From JACQGD01 sp045628725 (GTDB taxonomy: Bacteria; Patescibacteriota; Saccharimonadia; Saccharimonadales; Saccharimonadaceae), in assembly GCA_045628725.1 (NCBI GenBank), contig JAZQPT010000096.1:1-12000 (forward strand): 12,000 nt of DNA, in the 5' to 3' direction. Below the pieces are notes generated by a model, which worked only from the letters and a program-made list of their open reading frames with translations, was not told the DNA's origin and did not search any database. A program made the position numbers and the translations under genes. Of this stretch, positions 4,817 to 10,822 are shown piece after piece (positions within the stretch are counted from its first letter, which is position 1; every line of letters begins with the position of its first letter).

Positions 4817-7651
4817 ATGAAGTTTTTTACTAAATATAAACAACAATATGAACAAAAAGGCTTTTTACTGCCATCGGTAATCGTACTAAGCGTCGCGATT
4901 TCTATTATTGGCATTACTATGTTGCAGATTACTGCCTCGACAAGCTCTAATCTAAACGCGCAGTACTATAACCAGATCGGCAATGAAGCAGCTCGTGCTG
5001 GACTCTCATATGCTGTTGGCTGTATTAAGAACGGCAAGACTTGGTCAAATCTCACTCCGTTAACTGACTGTGAAGGTGCGGCAACTGGCGGTGGTTCGCC
5101 GAACGTAGCTGCCCGCGATAACTGGACGAGTACGTTCACTGTCAGTGCTCCGGTACCAAACGGAATGACAACAGTCATTACTGCCACGGGAACAGTAACA
5201 CTTACTGGATCGAGCGGTCCGCCGTATCAAGTCGTTCTGAAAAAATCACTTGCAGCAGGTCAGTCCATCCCCATTTCAACAGGTCAGTCCGTAACGGCTA
5301 TTGCAAGTGGCGGATCAAACTGTAGCATTGCTAATGGCGTGCTTTATTGTTGGGGTGCGAATGACTATGGACAACTTGGAACTGGCGATATATCCCCGAG
5401 GACAACCCCAACACCGGTTGCGCGAGGTGCCGGTCAAGTATTCCAGAACCTACGAGTCACTCAAGTCTCTACAGGGACGAGCCATATTTGTGCGGTTGCA
5501 AGTGGCGATCTTTATTGTTGGGGGAGAAATGCAGACGGCGAGCTAGGAGTTGGATATGCTAGTGCATATGAGACGGCACCGAAATTAGTCGGCGGCGCAC
5601 TGCTTGGGCGTGAAGTAACGAAAGTATCTACTTCTGCTGGCACAAGTATCAATCATTATACCTGCGCAATTGCCGACGGTAGGGTTTTTTGCTGGGGCGA
5701 GAATGCAAATCAGCAGCTTGGACAGGTAACGTATTACCAATTACTTGGCTGCCGCACGAACGGGCTTGTCCCTAACAAGGGTGCGAGTTATTTGCCTATA
5801 CCTATATTTGGATATAACACAGGAAGTAACCAGTGTGACGGCGGCGCTGAATTGGTAGGTAAAAAAGCTACCGATATCGCAACGGGATTTGCGGGTGCCT
5901 GTGCAATTGCAGATGGTGGAATGTACTGCTGGGGAGATTTGACACAGATCATACTTCCTGAACCTCCCAAACGCATAGCATCCGGTTCGCTCAATACAGG
6001 GATGCTGGTAAGTGGCCCATTGCGTGCGACTGGAAATACAACTTGTGTCTATGCAGTTGGTTCACTGCACTGTAATGGCTTTAATATGAATAAGTGTGGC
6101 CTGCTGGGGTGCGGGGATACTTCGTCAAATGTTTTCTCTGGAAGTGTTATCAATTCCGGCACCAGTAATGACATATCTCTATTATCCTGTTTGGTTTCCA
6201 ACGGTACTCCTATGTGCGCTGGACTGTATGCAAATTCAACAGGCCACGGTGGCACTGGACATACCTACAATGCAATTACCCCTACGTCTGCAATTCTCGG
6301 AAAAGTAGCCACCGATATCGGGGTGTATTCTATTGATATGCCTTCGGGCGCCTGTGCTGTAGTGAATGGATCCGTTGCATGCTGGGGGTTAAATAGATCT
6401 GGAGAGTTCGGTAATGGCACGAGTGGAAACACTTCTGCTACTGCGGTTGCTACCGGAGGTATCGGCACGGCAGTCGGCACTGCAGCAGCCAATGAAGTAA
6501 GTGTTGGCACTTCGCATTCTTGTGGTATTGCCAACGGGCAAACATATTGCTGGGGTGACAACGCCTATGGCCAGCTTGGTACTGGCGATATGACTGCGCG
6601 TAAAGTACCAACTTCGCCGTCTACACTGACTGATCAGGTTGCCACCAAGGTTGCTGCGGGTGACCGCCATACGTGCCAGTTAACCAACGGTAAAGTTTTT
6701 TGCTGGGGTGATAATACCTATGGCCAGCTTGGTACTGGCTCAACCGGTGGTACGCAGGTGAACCCAAGTCCAACGGCCGTCGCTGGCCCGTTATCTGGAA
6801 AGATCGTGACGGATATTACTGCCGGGGGTACCTCTACCTGTGCGATCGCTGATAGTCAGGCGTATTGCTGGGGTAATAATGCAACAAAGCAGATTGGTAA
6901 CGGCGCTACCGGAGGTGTGTATAATATGCCGCAGCTCGTCTCTGCACTTGCAGGTCGTCATGTTCGAAGTATTAGCGCGGGCACAGCACATACGTGTGCG
7001 GCAGCAAACGGTGACGCATATTGCTGGGGTGCGAATGCAAACGGTGCAACGGGACGAAGTGGCGTTACTACTGGTAATTCCGATCCAACACGTGTCGTAT
7101 TTAACTCGTCTACTTGGCCGAATGTCGGTAACTTGAACGGTCCGATGATTACGCAGGTTGCTGCGGGCAACGCGTTTACTTGTGCGATAGCTAACGGATC
7201 ATCTGCATGCTGGGGTGCTGGTGGTAGTGGTCAGCTGGGTAATGGTACAAATACGGCAAGTCAGACGACACCGGTCACCGTCAATGGACCAGATTTAGTA
7301 ACGGGTAGCTTGGTTGATACTATTACCACAGGTGCAACGCACGCCTGTGCGGGCGGCAGAGGCGAGGCGTATTGCTGGGGTGCTGGTGGTAGTGGTCAAA
7401 TTGGCAATAACAACCTAGCAAACAGGAATACCCCTGCAAGACTTTCACTAGGTGGACTATCTGACGCGGCTGTGACGCAGGTGTCTGCTGGCGGCAGTAC
7501 GAGCTGTGCGGTTGCAAATGGTATCATTTCTTGCTGGGGTGCCGGCACAAGTGGCCAAATTGGCGACAACAATAACGCTTCTGTTCGAATACCTACGACG
7601 ACAAGTGATTATGTTCTACTGGCTCCTACAGGGGTAGGATTAACGTATTAA
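4817..7651 (+). CDS. PilX-like prepilin fused to a 14-blade RCC1-type propeller (probable pilus-tip adhesin)
   Basis: A 944-residue exported protein. The leader QKG|FLLPSVIVLS is cut after Gly15; the mature helix spans about 16-41 and lacks Glu5 (Ser20 there), as in PilX/GspK-type tip pilins. Residues 42-155 form a small pilin-like domain with Cys69 and Cys85. From about 160 to 925 there are 14 RCC1-type repeats of 48-79 residues, with the pattern C-A-I-A-N-G-x-x-Y-C-W-G then GQLGTG. Every repeat has two cysteines exactly 9 positions apart, from 169/178 to 897/906, even repeats 5 and 6, where CWG is CNG or CAG. Fourteen blades would make two seven-bladed propellers. Extra cysteines at 312/340 and 427/432 bring the total to 34. 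The gene closes the minor-pilin operon and probably binds a surface, a host cell or another pilus partner; the ligand is unknown. There is no clear Shine-Dalgarno site; translation probably couples to the gene 4 nt upstream. Confidence 0.9.
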   Translation: MKFFTKYKQQYEQKGFLLPSVIVLSVAISIIGITMLQITASTSSNLNAQYYNQIGNEAARAGLSYAVGCIKNGKTWSNLTPLTDCEGAATGGGSPNVAARDNWTSTFTVSAPVPNGMTTVITATGTVTLTGSSGPPYQVVLKKSLAAGQSIPISTGQSVTAIASGGSNCSIANGVLYCWGANDYGQLGTGDISPRTTPTPVARGAGQVFQNLRVTQVSTGTSHICAVASGDLYCWGRNADGELGVGYASAYETAPKLVGGALLGREVTKVSTSAGTSINHYTCAIADGRVFCWGENANQQLGQVTYYQLLGCRTNGLVPNKGASYLPIPIFGYNTGSNQCDGGAELVGKKATDIATGFAGACAIADGGMYCWGDLTQIILPEPPKRIASGSLNTGMLVSGPLRATGNTTCVYAVGSLHCNGFNMNKCGLLGCGDTSSNVFSGSVINSGTSNDISLLSCLVSNGTPMCAGLYANSTGHGGTGHTYNAITPTSAILGKVATDIGVYSIDMPSGACAVVNGSVACWGLNRSGEFGNGTSGNTSATAVATGGIGTAVGTAAANEVSVGTSHSCGIANGQTYCWGDNAYGQLGTGDMTARKVPTSPSTLTDQVATKVAAGDRHTCQLTNGKVFCWGDNTYGQLGTGSTGGTQVNPSPTAVAGPLSGKIVTDITAGGTSTCAIADSQAYCWGNNATKQIGNGATGGVYNMPQLVSALAGRHVRSISAGTAHTCAAANGDAYCWGANANGATGRSGVTTGNSDPTRVVFNSSTWPNVGNLNGPMITQVAAGNAFTCAIANGSSACWGAGGSGQLGNGTNTASQTTPVTVNGPDLVTGSLVDTITTGATHACAGGRGEAYCWGAGGSGQIGNNNLANRNTPARLSLGGLSDAAVTQVSAGGSTSCAVANGIISCWGAGTSGQIGDNNNASVRIPTTTSDYVLLAPTGVGLTY
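6564..6586 (+). repeat. 23-bp identical repeat in blade 8
   Basis: A 23-bp stretch encoding the end of the AYGQLGTG motif is identical to 6717-6739 in blade 9, about 153 bp (one blade) away. This indicates a recent duplication or gene conversion between neighbouring blades. Confidence 0.85.
6717..6739 (+). repeat. 23-bp identical repeat in blade 9
   Basis: Partner of 6564-6586, in the same frame and the same part of the blade. Confidence 0.85.
7208..7233 (+). repeat. 26-bp identical repeat in blade 12
   Basis: A 26-bp stretch encoding CWGAGGSGQ is identical to 7373-7398 in blade 13, one blade away and in frame. Blades 12-14 share the glycine-rich GAGxSGQ variant not found in blades 1-11. 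Confidence 0.85.
7373..7398 (+). repeat. 26-bp identical repeat in blade 13
   Basis: Partner of 7208-7233, in the same frame and blade position. Confidence 0.85.
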
Positions 7652-7654
7652 ACG

Positions 7655-9223
7655 TTATAACTCGTCTTTTTTGCTACTAATAAATTTGCCCCATTGCTGA
7701 ATCAAACGAATGACCGTTTTCAATGGAAGTTCAATCGCCATATCAAGAATAAGTGTAATGACATTTACTTTTGCGTAATTTTCGCTGATCCACCGTCCAA
7801 CAACGACAAATGGTAGGTACAGGAAGTCTCGTAGTAGCATGATGCCGTTTTGTTCAGCATCAACCGTTTCAATTTCGCGAATGAGGCGTGACAAACGGAA
7901 TCCAAGGAAGCTTGCAGTCGACAAGAATATAAAGAAGATTGCCAAGTGTACAAACGAGAATCCGAGCAGCCATAGTCCCCAGCCCACACTGCCAAATACA
8001 AGGGCAAATAGGAAGGCGTAAAGGACATTAAAGACTTTCGAGTAAGGATTTGACGCGGCAATCGCGCTAGATAGCGAAAGTGTCGTGCGGCTATCTGAAT
8101 ATAAAATCGTTTCCATTCGATCAATAAGTGCAAGTGTGTTGACTCTGCCTGGTAGTACTAGCGTCAAACGGAGCAAGATCATATAGATTGGCGGGAAGAA
8201 AAGGTTGACGATCAGGGCAGGCCATACGATATGACCGTGCATGACGTAGTCGTAGGGGACTTCGATTGCGATACCGATAGCAAACTTTGTGATTATCAGG
8301 AACATGACACTTTTTACGATACCGCGATTGATCTTTTCGTTCATCTGCTGATATTCAGTCATGATCTGCGCTTCGTACGCCGCAAGGAACTTATCGCGAG
8401 TTTCGATTAACGTCGCTAGGTCTGGTGTGTCATTGACCATTCGCCATAGTACTCGCAGCGGAGCTCCCTGGCGGTTTACGATCCGACTTACCTTATCAGA
8501 TGTATCAGCGGCCAGTAGTGTATCAAGCTGTTTGTTAAGCGAGACAAACTGTTCCATGTTGTCAGGCGACGTCTGGTAGCGTTCAAGTAGTGCATGACGA
8601 ATTGTTGCGTTGTCGGACTTTAGGAGCATTCGATGCACGGTGATAAAGACGGTCGTATCGTAATTGTCCGGCTTCTTTCCTCTGAATAACACTTCGGTAT
8701 CAATTGTTTCGATAAAGTAGCGGTAGGCGAATTGTGCAAATACTGTACGCTTTGTATAGTCCGTTAGAATGCCTTCGGTTTGTACGGCGAGCGTTCCAAT
8801 CGCCCATTCCTCGGCATTTGATGATCCTGATTTTTCGGCGGCATATTGATACACGGCAAAATATTTTGCTGCTTGTTCGCCAATCTGCTCGACAGTCGCA
8901 ACCGGTAATGAATCGTTAGGAATATACCCAGCGAGTGTCAGTTCGATTGACAATTCCTCGCCACATTTAGCAATACGGTCTTGGTCGCGTGTCAAAAAAA
9001 GGCGTCGATAAAATCGGCGGATTGCGCGCTGCAGCAGTAGGTGTTCTTCGGTATATTCAGCGGCGTTTCGCAGCTGTTCATAGGCGGCGGTAAGTGTGCG
9101 ACCAGCGCCAATAATATGTACTTTTTCGGCAGATTTTATGTATTTTTGACGCTCCTTTGAATGCGCATCAGCGCGCTGAAGCATATCAATAAATTGCTGT
9201 CCGATTGGTGTAATATTACTCAT
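7655..9223 (-). CDS. Uncharacterised multi-pass membrane protein with helical cytoplasmic domain
   Basis: A 522-residue protein I do not recognise. Residues 1-300 look soluble and largely alpha-helical, rich in charged residues, with no signal peptide. Hydrophobic segments then lie at about 303-321, 332-355, 397-420 and 423-441, with weaker ones near 463-478 and 486-500, so four to six membrane passes are likely. A charged loop at about 356-396 contains a Ser/Ala-rich run. The C-terminus is lysine-rich and ends KKDEL, which has no meaning as a retention signal in a bacterium. The ATG has no Shine-Dalgarno site and a predicted leader of about 16 nt. It runs convergently into the pilus adhesin gene with only 3 nt between the stops. 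It could be a scaffold, channel or transport component; nothing seen decides this. Confidence 0.85.
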   Translation of the reverse strand: MSNITPIGQQFIDMLQRADAHSKERQKYIKSAEKVHIIGAGRTLTAAYEQLRNAAEYTEEHLLLQRAIRRFYRRLFLTRDQDRIAKCGEELSIELTLAGYIPNDSLPVATVEQIGEQAAKYFAVYQYAAEKSGSSNAEEWAIGTLAVQTEGILTDYTKRTVFAQFAYRYFIETIDTEVLFRGKKPDNYDTTVFITVHRMLLKSDNATIRHALLERYQTSPDNMEQFVSLNKQLDTLLAADTSDKVSRIVNRQGAPLRVLWRMVNDTPDLATLIETRDKFLAAYEAQIMTEYQQMNEKINRGIVKSVMFLIITKFAIGIAIEVPYDYVMHGHIVWPALIVNLFFPPIYMILLRLTLVLPGRVNTLALIDRMETILYSDSRTTLSLSSAIAASNPYSKVFNVLYAFLFALVFGSVGWGLWLLGFSFVHLAIFFIFLSTASFLGFRLSRLIREIETVDAEQNGIMLLRDFLYLPFVVVGRWISENYAKVNVITLILDMAIELPLKTVIRLIQQWGKFISSKKDEL

Positions 9224-9245
9224 AAAGAATGATGTATCTTTACAA

Positions 9246-9275
9246 AATATACCATATTATTGCCTAAAATGGCAG
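9246..9275 (-). promoter_or_regulatory. Extended -10 promoter of the 522-residue membrane protein gene
   Basis: The minus strand reads TGGTATATT at 9254-9246 (TG-n plus a -10 hexamer). A weak -35, CTGCCA, lies 18 nt upstream at 9275-9270. The predicted start is near 9239, about 16 nt before the ATG. Confidence 0.5.
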
Positions 9276-9310
9276 GGGTATTTGTATTTACATCTATAAA
9301 TTGCCTAAAA
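9259..9310. repeat. 11-bp direct repeat in divergent promoter region
   Basis: ATTGCCTAAAA occurs at 9259-9269 and again at 9300-9310, 41 bp apart, about four helical turns. One copy overlaps the spacer of the membrane-protein promoter and the other lies just before the -10 box serving tRNA-Arg. It is a candidate regulator-binding site. Confidence 0.45.
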
Positions 9311-9313
9311 AGG

Positions 9314-9322
9314 TGATATAAT
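9314..9322 (+). promoter_or_regulatory. Extended -10 promoter of tRNA-Arg
   Basis: TGATATAAT, the same nine bases as at murB, predicts a start near 9329 and a 5' precursor of about 32 nt before the tRNA. No good -35 box lies at the usual distance. A TATAGT at 9353-9358 is too close to the tRNA to serve as a -10. Confidence 0.5.
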
Positions 9323-9360
9323 TGAAAAACAGTGTGTAATAGCACTTTAAACTATAGTAC

Positions 9361-9437
9361 GCACCCGTAGCTCAGTGGATTAGAGCACTGGTCTTCGGAA
9401 CCAGGTGTCGCTAGTTCGAATCTAGCCGGGTGTACCA
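9361..9437 (+). tRNA. tRNA-Arg (anticodon TCG), CCA encoded
   Basis: A full 77-nt cloverleaf. The acceptor GCACCCG pairs with CGGGTGT, including a G1-U72 wobble at the end; D arm GCTC/GAGC; anticodon stem CTGGT/ACCAG with loop CTTCGGA and anticodon TCG; T arm GCTAG-TTCGAAT-CTAGC; discriminator A and encoded CCA. It decodes CGN arginine codons, at least CGA. The terminator stem begins inside the CCA end. Confidence 0.95.
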
Positions 9438-9477
9438 AGAAAAAACGCTTGTCGAAAGACAGGCGTTTTTTCTTGGT
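9434..9477 (+). terminator. Long hairpin terminator after tRNA-Arg
   Basis: A stem of about 20 bp with a single T-G wobble and a GAAA tetraloop at 9454-9457. The GC core CGCTTGTC/GACAGGCG is flanked by A6 and T6 runs, so it can terminate in both directions. Its 5' arm includes the last bases of the tRNA (ACCA), which pair with TGGT at 9474-9477. Confidence 0.9.
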
Positions 9478-9507
9478 CGCTACTACTGTAGTCGCCGGTC
9501 AGCGCTC

Positions 9508-9526
9508 CATAGAGATTGACTCTATG
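9508..9526. promoter_or_regulatory. Palindrome over the -35 box (candidate operator)
   Basis: A perfect 7-bp inverted repeat CATAGAG / CTCTATG with a 5-nt centre. It covers most of the TTGACT -35 box of the next gene, a place where a dimeric repressor would block RNA polymerase. Confidence 0.4.
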
Positions 9527-9544
9527 TAGTTATTATGGTATTGT
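9516..9544 (+). promoter_or_regulatory. Promoter of the acidic orphan gene
   Basis: TTGACT at 9516-9521, a 17-nt spacer, and TATTGT at 9539-9544 preceded by TGG, which gives an extended -10. The start would be near 9551, leaving a leader of about 67 nt, the longest in the window. Confidence 0.68.
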
Positions 9545-9617
9545 TACTGCGTTCAGTGATCATGTCACAGAATGCATAGTTTGAAAACTACCACACCTCG
9601 AACGAAGGGATACTTCC

Positions 9618-10121
9618 ATGAGCGACGTCATCGTTGTCTTTGGCAGTGTCACGTCCGATCAGTACCCCCACCTTTACAAGGCCATGTCCGACCAGGGCCT
9701 ACAGCCAGCCATTGTTCGTTTCGACCCATCCGAGGAGTGCAAGGATAACTTCACGTACGTCACGTTGGTGCATCCATTTCACAGCTCGAACGACCCGACT
9801 CTGAGTGATGAGCAGAACCTCGACCAGGCGCACGCCGACATCGAAAGGGAAATGCAAGAGTACGCTCAGTCGGTACTGGGTGAATTTCGCCTCGATGACA
9901 TCAAGACAATCGTCTTTCCTCACACGAGTGACGCTGACGACTGGCTCTGGTTTGTCGGTCAGCTTTCGGATGATGTCGCCACATACACCGTTCAGGTCAG
10001 CGAGACCAACCCGGAGTTATGCTGGCTTGTTGGCGACGGCTTTGGGTCGTCTTTGCCGGCGCTCGACGCCGAGGCTGAGGAGATTGCCAATTTCCTCGAC
10101 CGTTTGGCAAATGACGAGTAG
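9618..10121 (+). CDS. Very acidic orphan protein, unknown function, probably acquired
   Basis: A 167-residue soluble protein without signal peptide or membrane segment. I do not recognise the family. It opens with an alternating hydrophobic strand, DVIVVFGSVTSDQY, reminiscent of the first strand of an alpha/beta fold, and has a second strand-like run TIVFPHTSDADDW in the middle. By count it has 33 Asp/Glu against 7 Lys/Arg. AAGGGA lies 7 nt before the ATG, a clear Shine-Dalgarno site. Codon use differs from neighbours: in the first 30 codons, 23 end in G or C, against 13 of 30 in folD, and all three lysines are AAG. With its own promoter, operator-like palindrome and hairpins downstream, it looks like a single-gene cargo inserted after tRNA-Arg. 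No function is proposed with confidence. Confidence 0.8.
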   Translation: MSDVIVVFGSVTSDQYPHLYKAMSDQGLQPAIVRFDPSEECKDNFTYVTLVHPFHSSNDPTLSDEQNLDQAHADIEREMQEYAQSVLGEFRLDDIKTIVFPHTSDADDWLWFVGQLSDDVATYTVQVSETNPELCWLVGDGFGSSLPALDAEAEEIANFLDRLANDE

Positions 10122-10138
10122 TTTTTCAAAACGCACCC

Positions 10139-10162
10139 GCTCAAGAGCGTCTAATCTTGAGC
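10139..10162. other. Hairpin A after the acidic gene
   Basis: A perfect 8-bp inverted repeat GCTCAAGA / TCTTGAGC with an 8-nt loop, 17 nt after the stop. There is no following T run, so it is not a classical terminator. Confidence 0.6.
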
Positions 10163-10163
10163 A

Positions 10164-10205
10164 ATAACCAATACTATTTATAGACGTATCAATAGTATTG
10201 GTTAT
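10164..10205. other. Hairpin B, perfect 15-bp inverted repeat
   Basis: ATAACCAATACTATT at 10164-10178 pairs exactly with 10191-10205 around a 12-nt loop, in which ATA/TAT can pair further. It follows hairpin A by one base. It is AT-rich and lacks a T run; candidate roles are a regulator site, a recombination site or an RNA-stabilising 3' structure. Confidence 0.7.
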
Positions 10206-10238
10206 GTAACAATAGCGAGAGATGACCCCCCAGGTATT

Positions 10239-10269
10239 TAAAAAGACTAGCTTATCACTAGTCTTTTTA
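10239..10269. terminator. Bidirectional terminator between convergent genes
   Basis: A 12-bp stem TAAAAAGACTAG / CTAGTCTTTTTA with a 7-nt loop. A and T runs on both sides let it end transcription of the acidic gene on the plus strand and of the DUF5684-like gene on the minus strand, whose stop is 18 nt away. Confidence 0.85.
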
Positions 10270-10286
10270 TTGTTTGCTGCAGTCTT

Positions 10287-10754
10287 TTATTTGACCGCTG
10301 GTGCAGCACCGCCTTTTTCGTTCCAAACAGAACCGTCAAATGCTAGCCACGCTAGCCATACGATAGTCAGGAAGATTGCCAATACGACAAACCAGCCTTC
10401 TTTTTGTAGTTTTAACCCAACATTATACATTGCAATGTATAAGAATATTGCAGAGACGATATTCAGGACAGGAAAGACGGAGAGGACAGACCAAAATCCC
10501 TGTTGTCCACCTAATTCAAGCAGCTTCCAATTATTGTAAAACGGTACCCAAGCGATCCACTGTTCGACACCTGCTTTTTTAAAGATGCGACCCAGCAGGA
10601 ACGCATAAAGGACATACGATACTACGACGACGAATAAGACAAATACGGCGAAAAATGCAACAAAACTCGCTGTTACAGCGGCTTCGGTATTATTTAGTGT
10701 GCTCGGATCACTGTAAGAACTTGATGCCTGTGCTAACTGTGTAAAAATCCCCAT
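10287..10754 (-). CDS. Small membrane protein, DUF5684-like
   Basis: A 155-residue membrane protein. Hydrophobic segments lie at about 27-54, 87-110 and 120-139. Between them is the motif KKAGVEQWIAWVPFYNNWKL (60-79) followed by LGGQQGFW and PVLNIV, which matches what I recall of the DUF5684 family (K-A-G-x-x-x-W-x-A-x-x-P-x-Y-N). The family has no firm function. The N-terminus (1-26) is polar and Ser/Thr-rich; the C-terminus is short and Gly/Ala-rich. The start is fixed by GAGGAGGG just before the ATG, the strongest Shine-Dalgarno site in the window. It is divergent from folD and ends at the shared terminator. Confidence 0.85.
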   Translation of the reverse strand: MGIFTQLAQASSSYSDPSTLNNTEAAVTASFVAFFAVFVLFVVVVSYVLYAFLLGRIFKKAGVEQWIAWVPFYNNWKLLELGGQQGFWSVLSVFPVLNIVSAIFLYIAMYNVGLKLQKEGWFVVLAIFLTIVWLAWLAFDGSVWNEKGGAAPAVK

Positions 10755-10770
10755 ATTACCCTCCTCGGCA

Positions 10771-10776
10771 ATTATA
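10771..10776 (-). promoter_or_regulatory. -10 box of the DUF5684-like gene
   Basis: A perfect TATAAT on the minus strand; no good -35 at 17 nt. The predicted start, about 10 nt before the ATG, falls within the Shine-Dalgarno region, so the true start may lie slightly upstream or another promoter may be used. Confidence 0.4.
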
Positions 10777-10787
10777 ATCTGACCTCA

Positions 10788-10816
10788 TTGTAGCACATGT
10801 CTTTTTTTGCTAAACT
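10788..10816 (+). promoter_or_regulatory. Promoter of folD (leaderless start)
   Basis: TTGTAG at 10788-10793, a 17-nt spacer, and TAAACT at 10811-10816 preceded by TGC, giving an extended -10. Only 6 nt lie between the -10 and the folD ATG, so the transcript should start at the start codon. Confidence 0.5.
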
Positions 10817-10822
10817 ATAGGG

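Larger units (their letters stand above)
5290..7590 (+). repeat. Array of 14 RCC1-type coding repeats
   Basis: Each unit encodes C-x8-C followed in 12 of 14 units by WG and usually by GQLG or GQIG. First-cysteine residues in the protein are 169, 225, 283, 362, 410, 458, 513, 569, 620, 675, 727, 789, 844 and 897. Unit 3 carries a long insert with two further cysteines (312, 340). Units 5 and 6 are degenerate apart from the cysteines. Units 8-9 and 12-13 are most alike at DNA level. Confidence 0.9.

Noticed and set aside
5290..7590. The regular repeats as a CRISPR array
   Set aside because: They are in-frame coding repeats of a propeller protein with degenerate units and no constant spacer length.
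7655..7669. C-terminal KDEL of the membrane protein, which looks like an ER retention signal
   Set aside because: Bacteria have no ER; a lysine-rich tail ending in these residues is chance.
9353..9358. TATAGT just before tRNA-Arg as its -10 box
   Set aside because: Only 2 nt separate it from the tRNA, so transcription would start inside the mature RNA.
9359..10137. A 9-bp direct repeat (ACGCACCCG) at the tRNA-Arg 5' end and after the acidic gene, as possible attachment sites
   Set aside because: A 9-bp match is expected by chance over this distance, and integration normally duplicates the tRNA 3' part. No integrase gene is seen.
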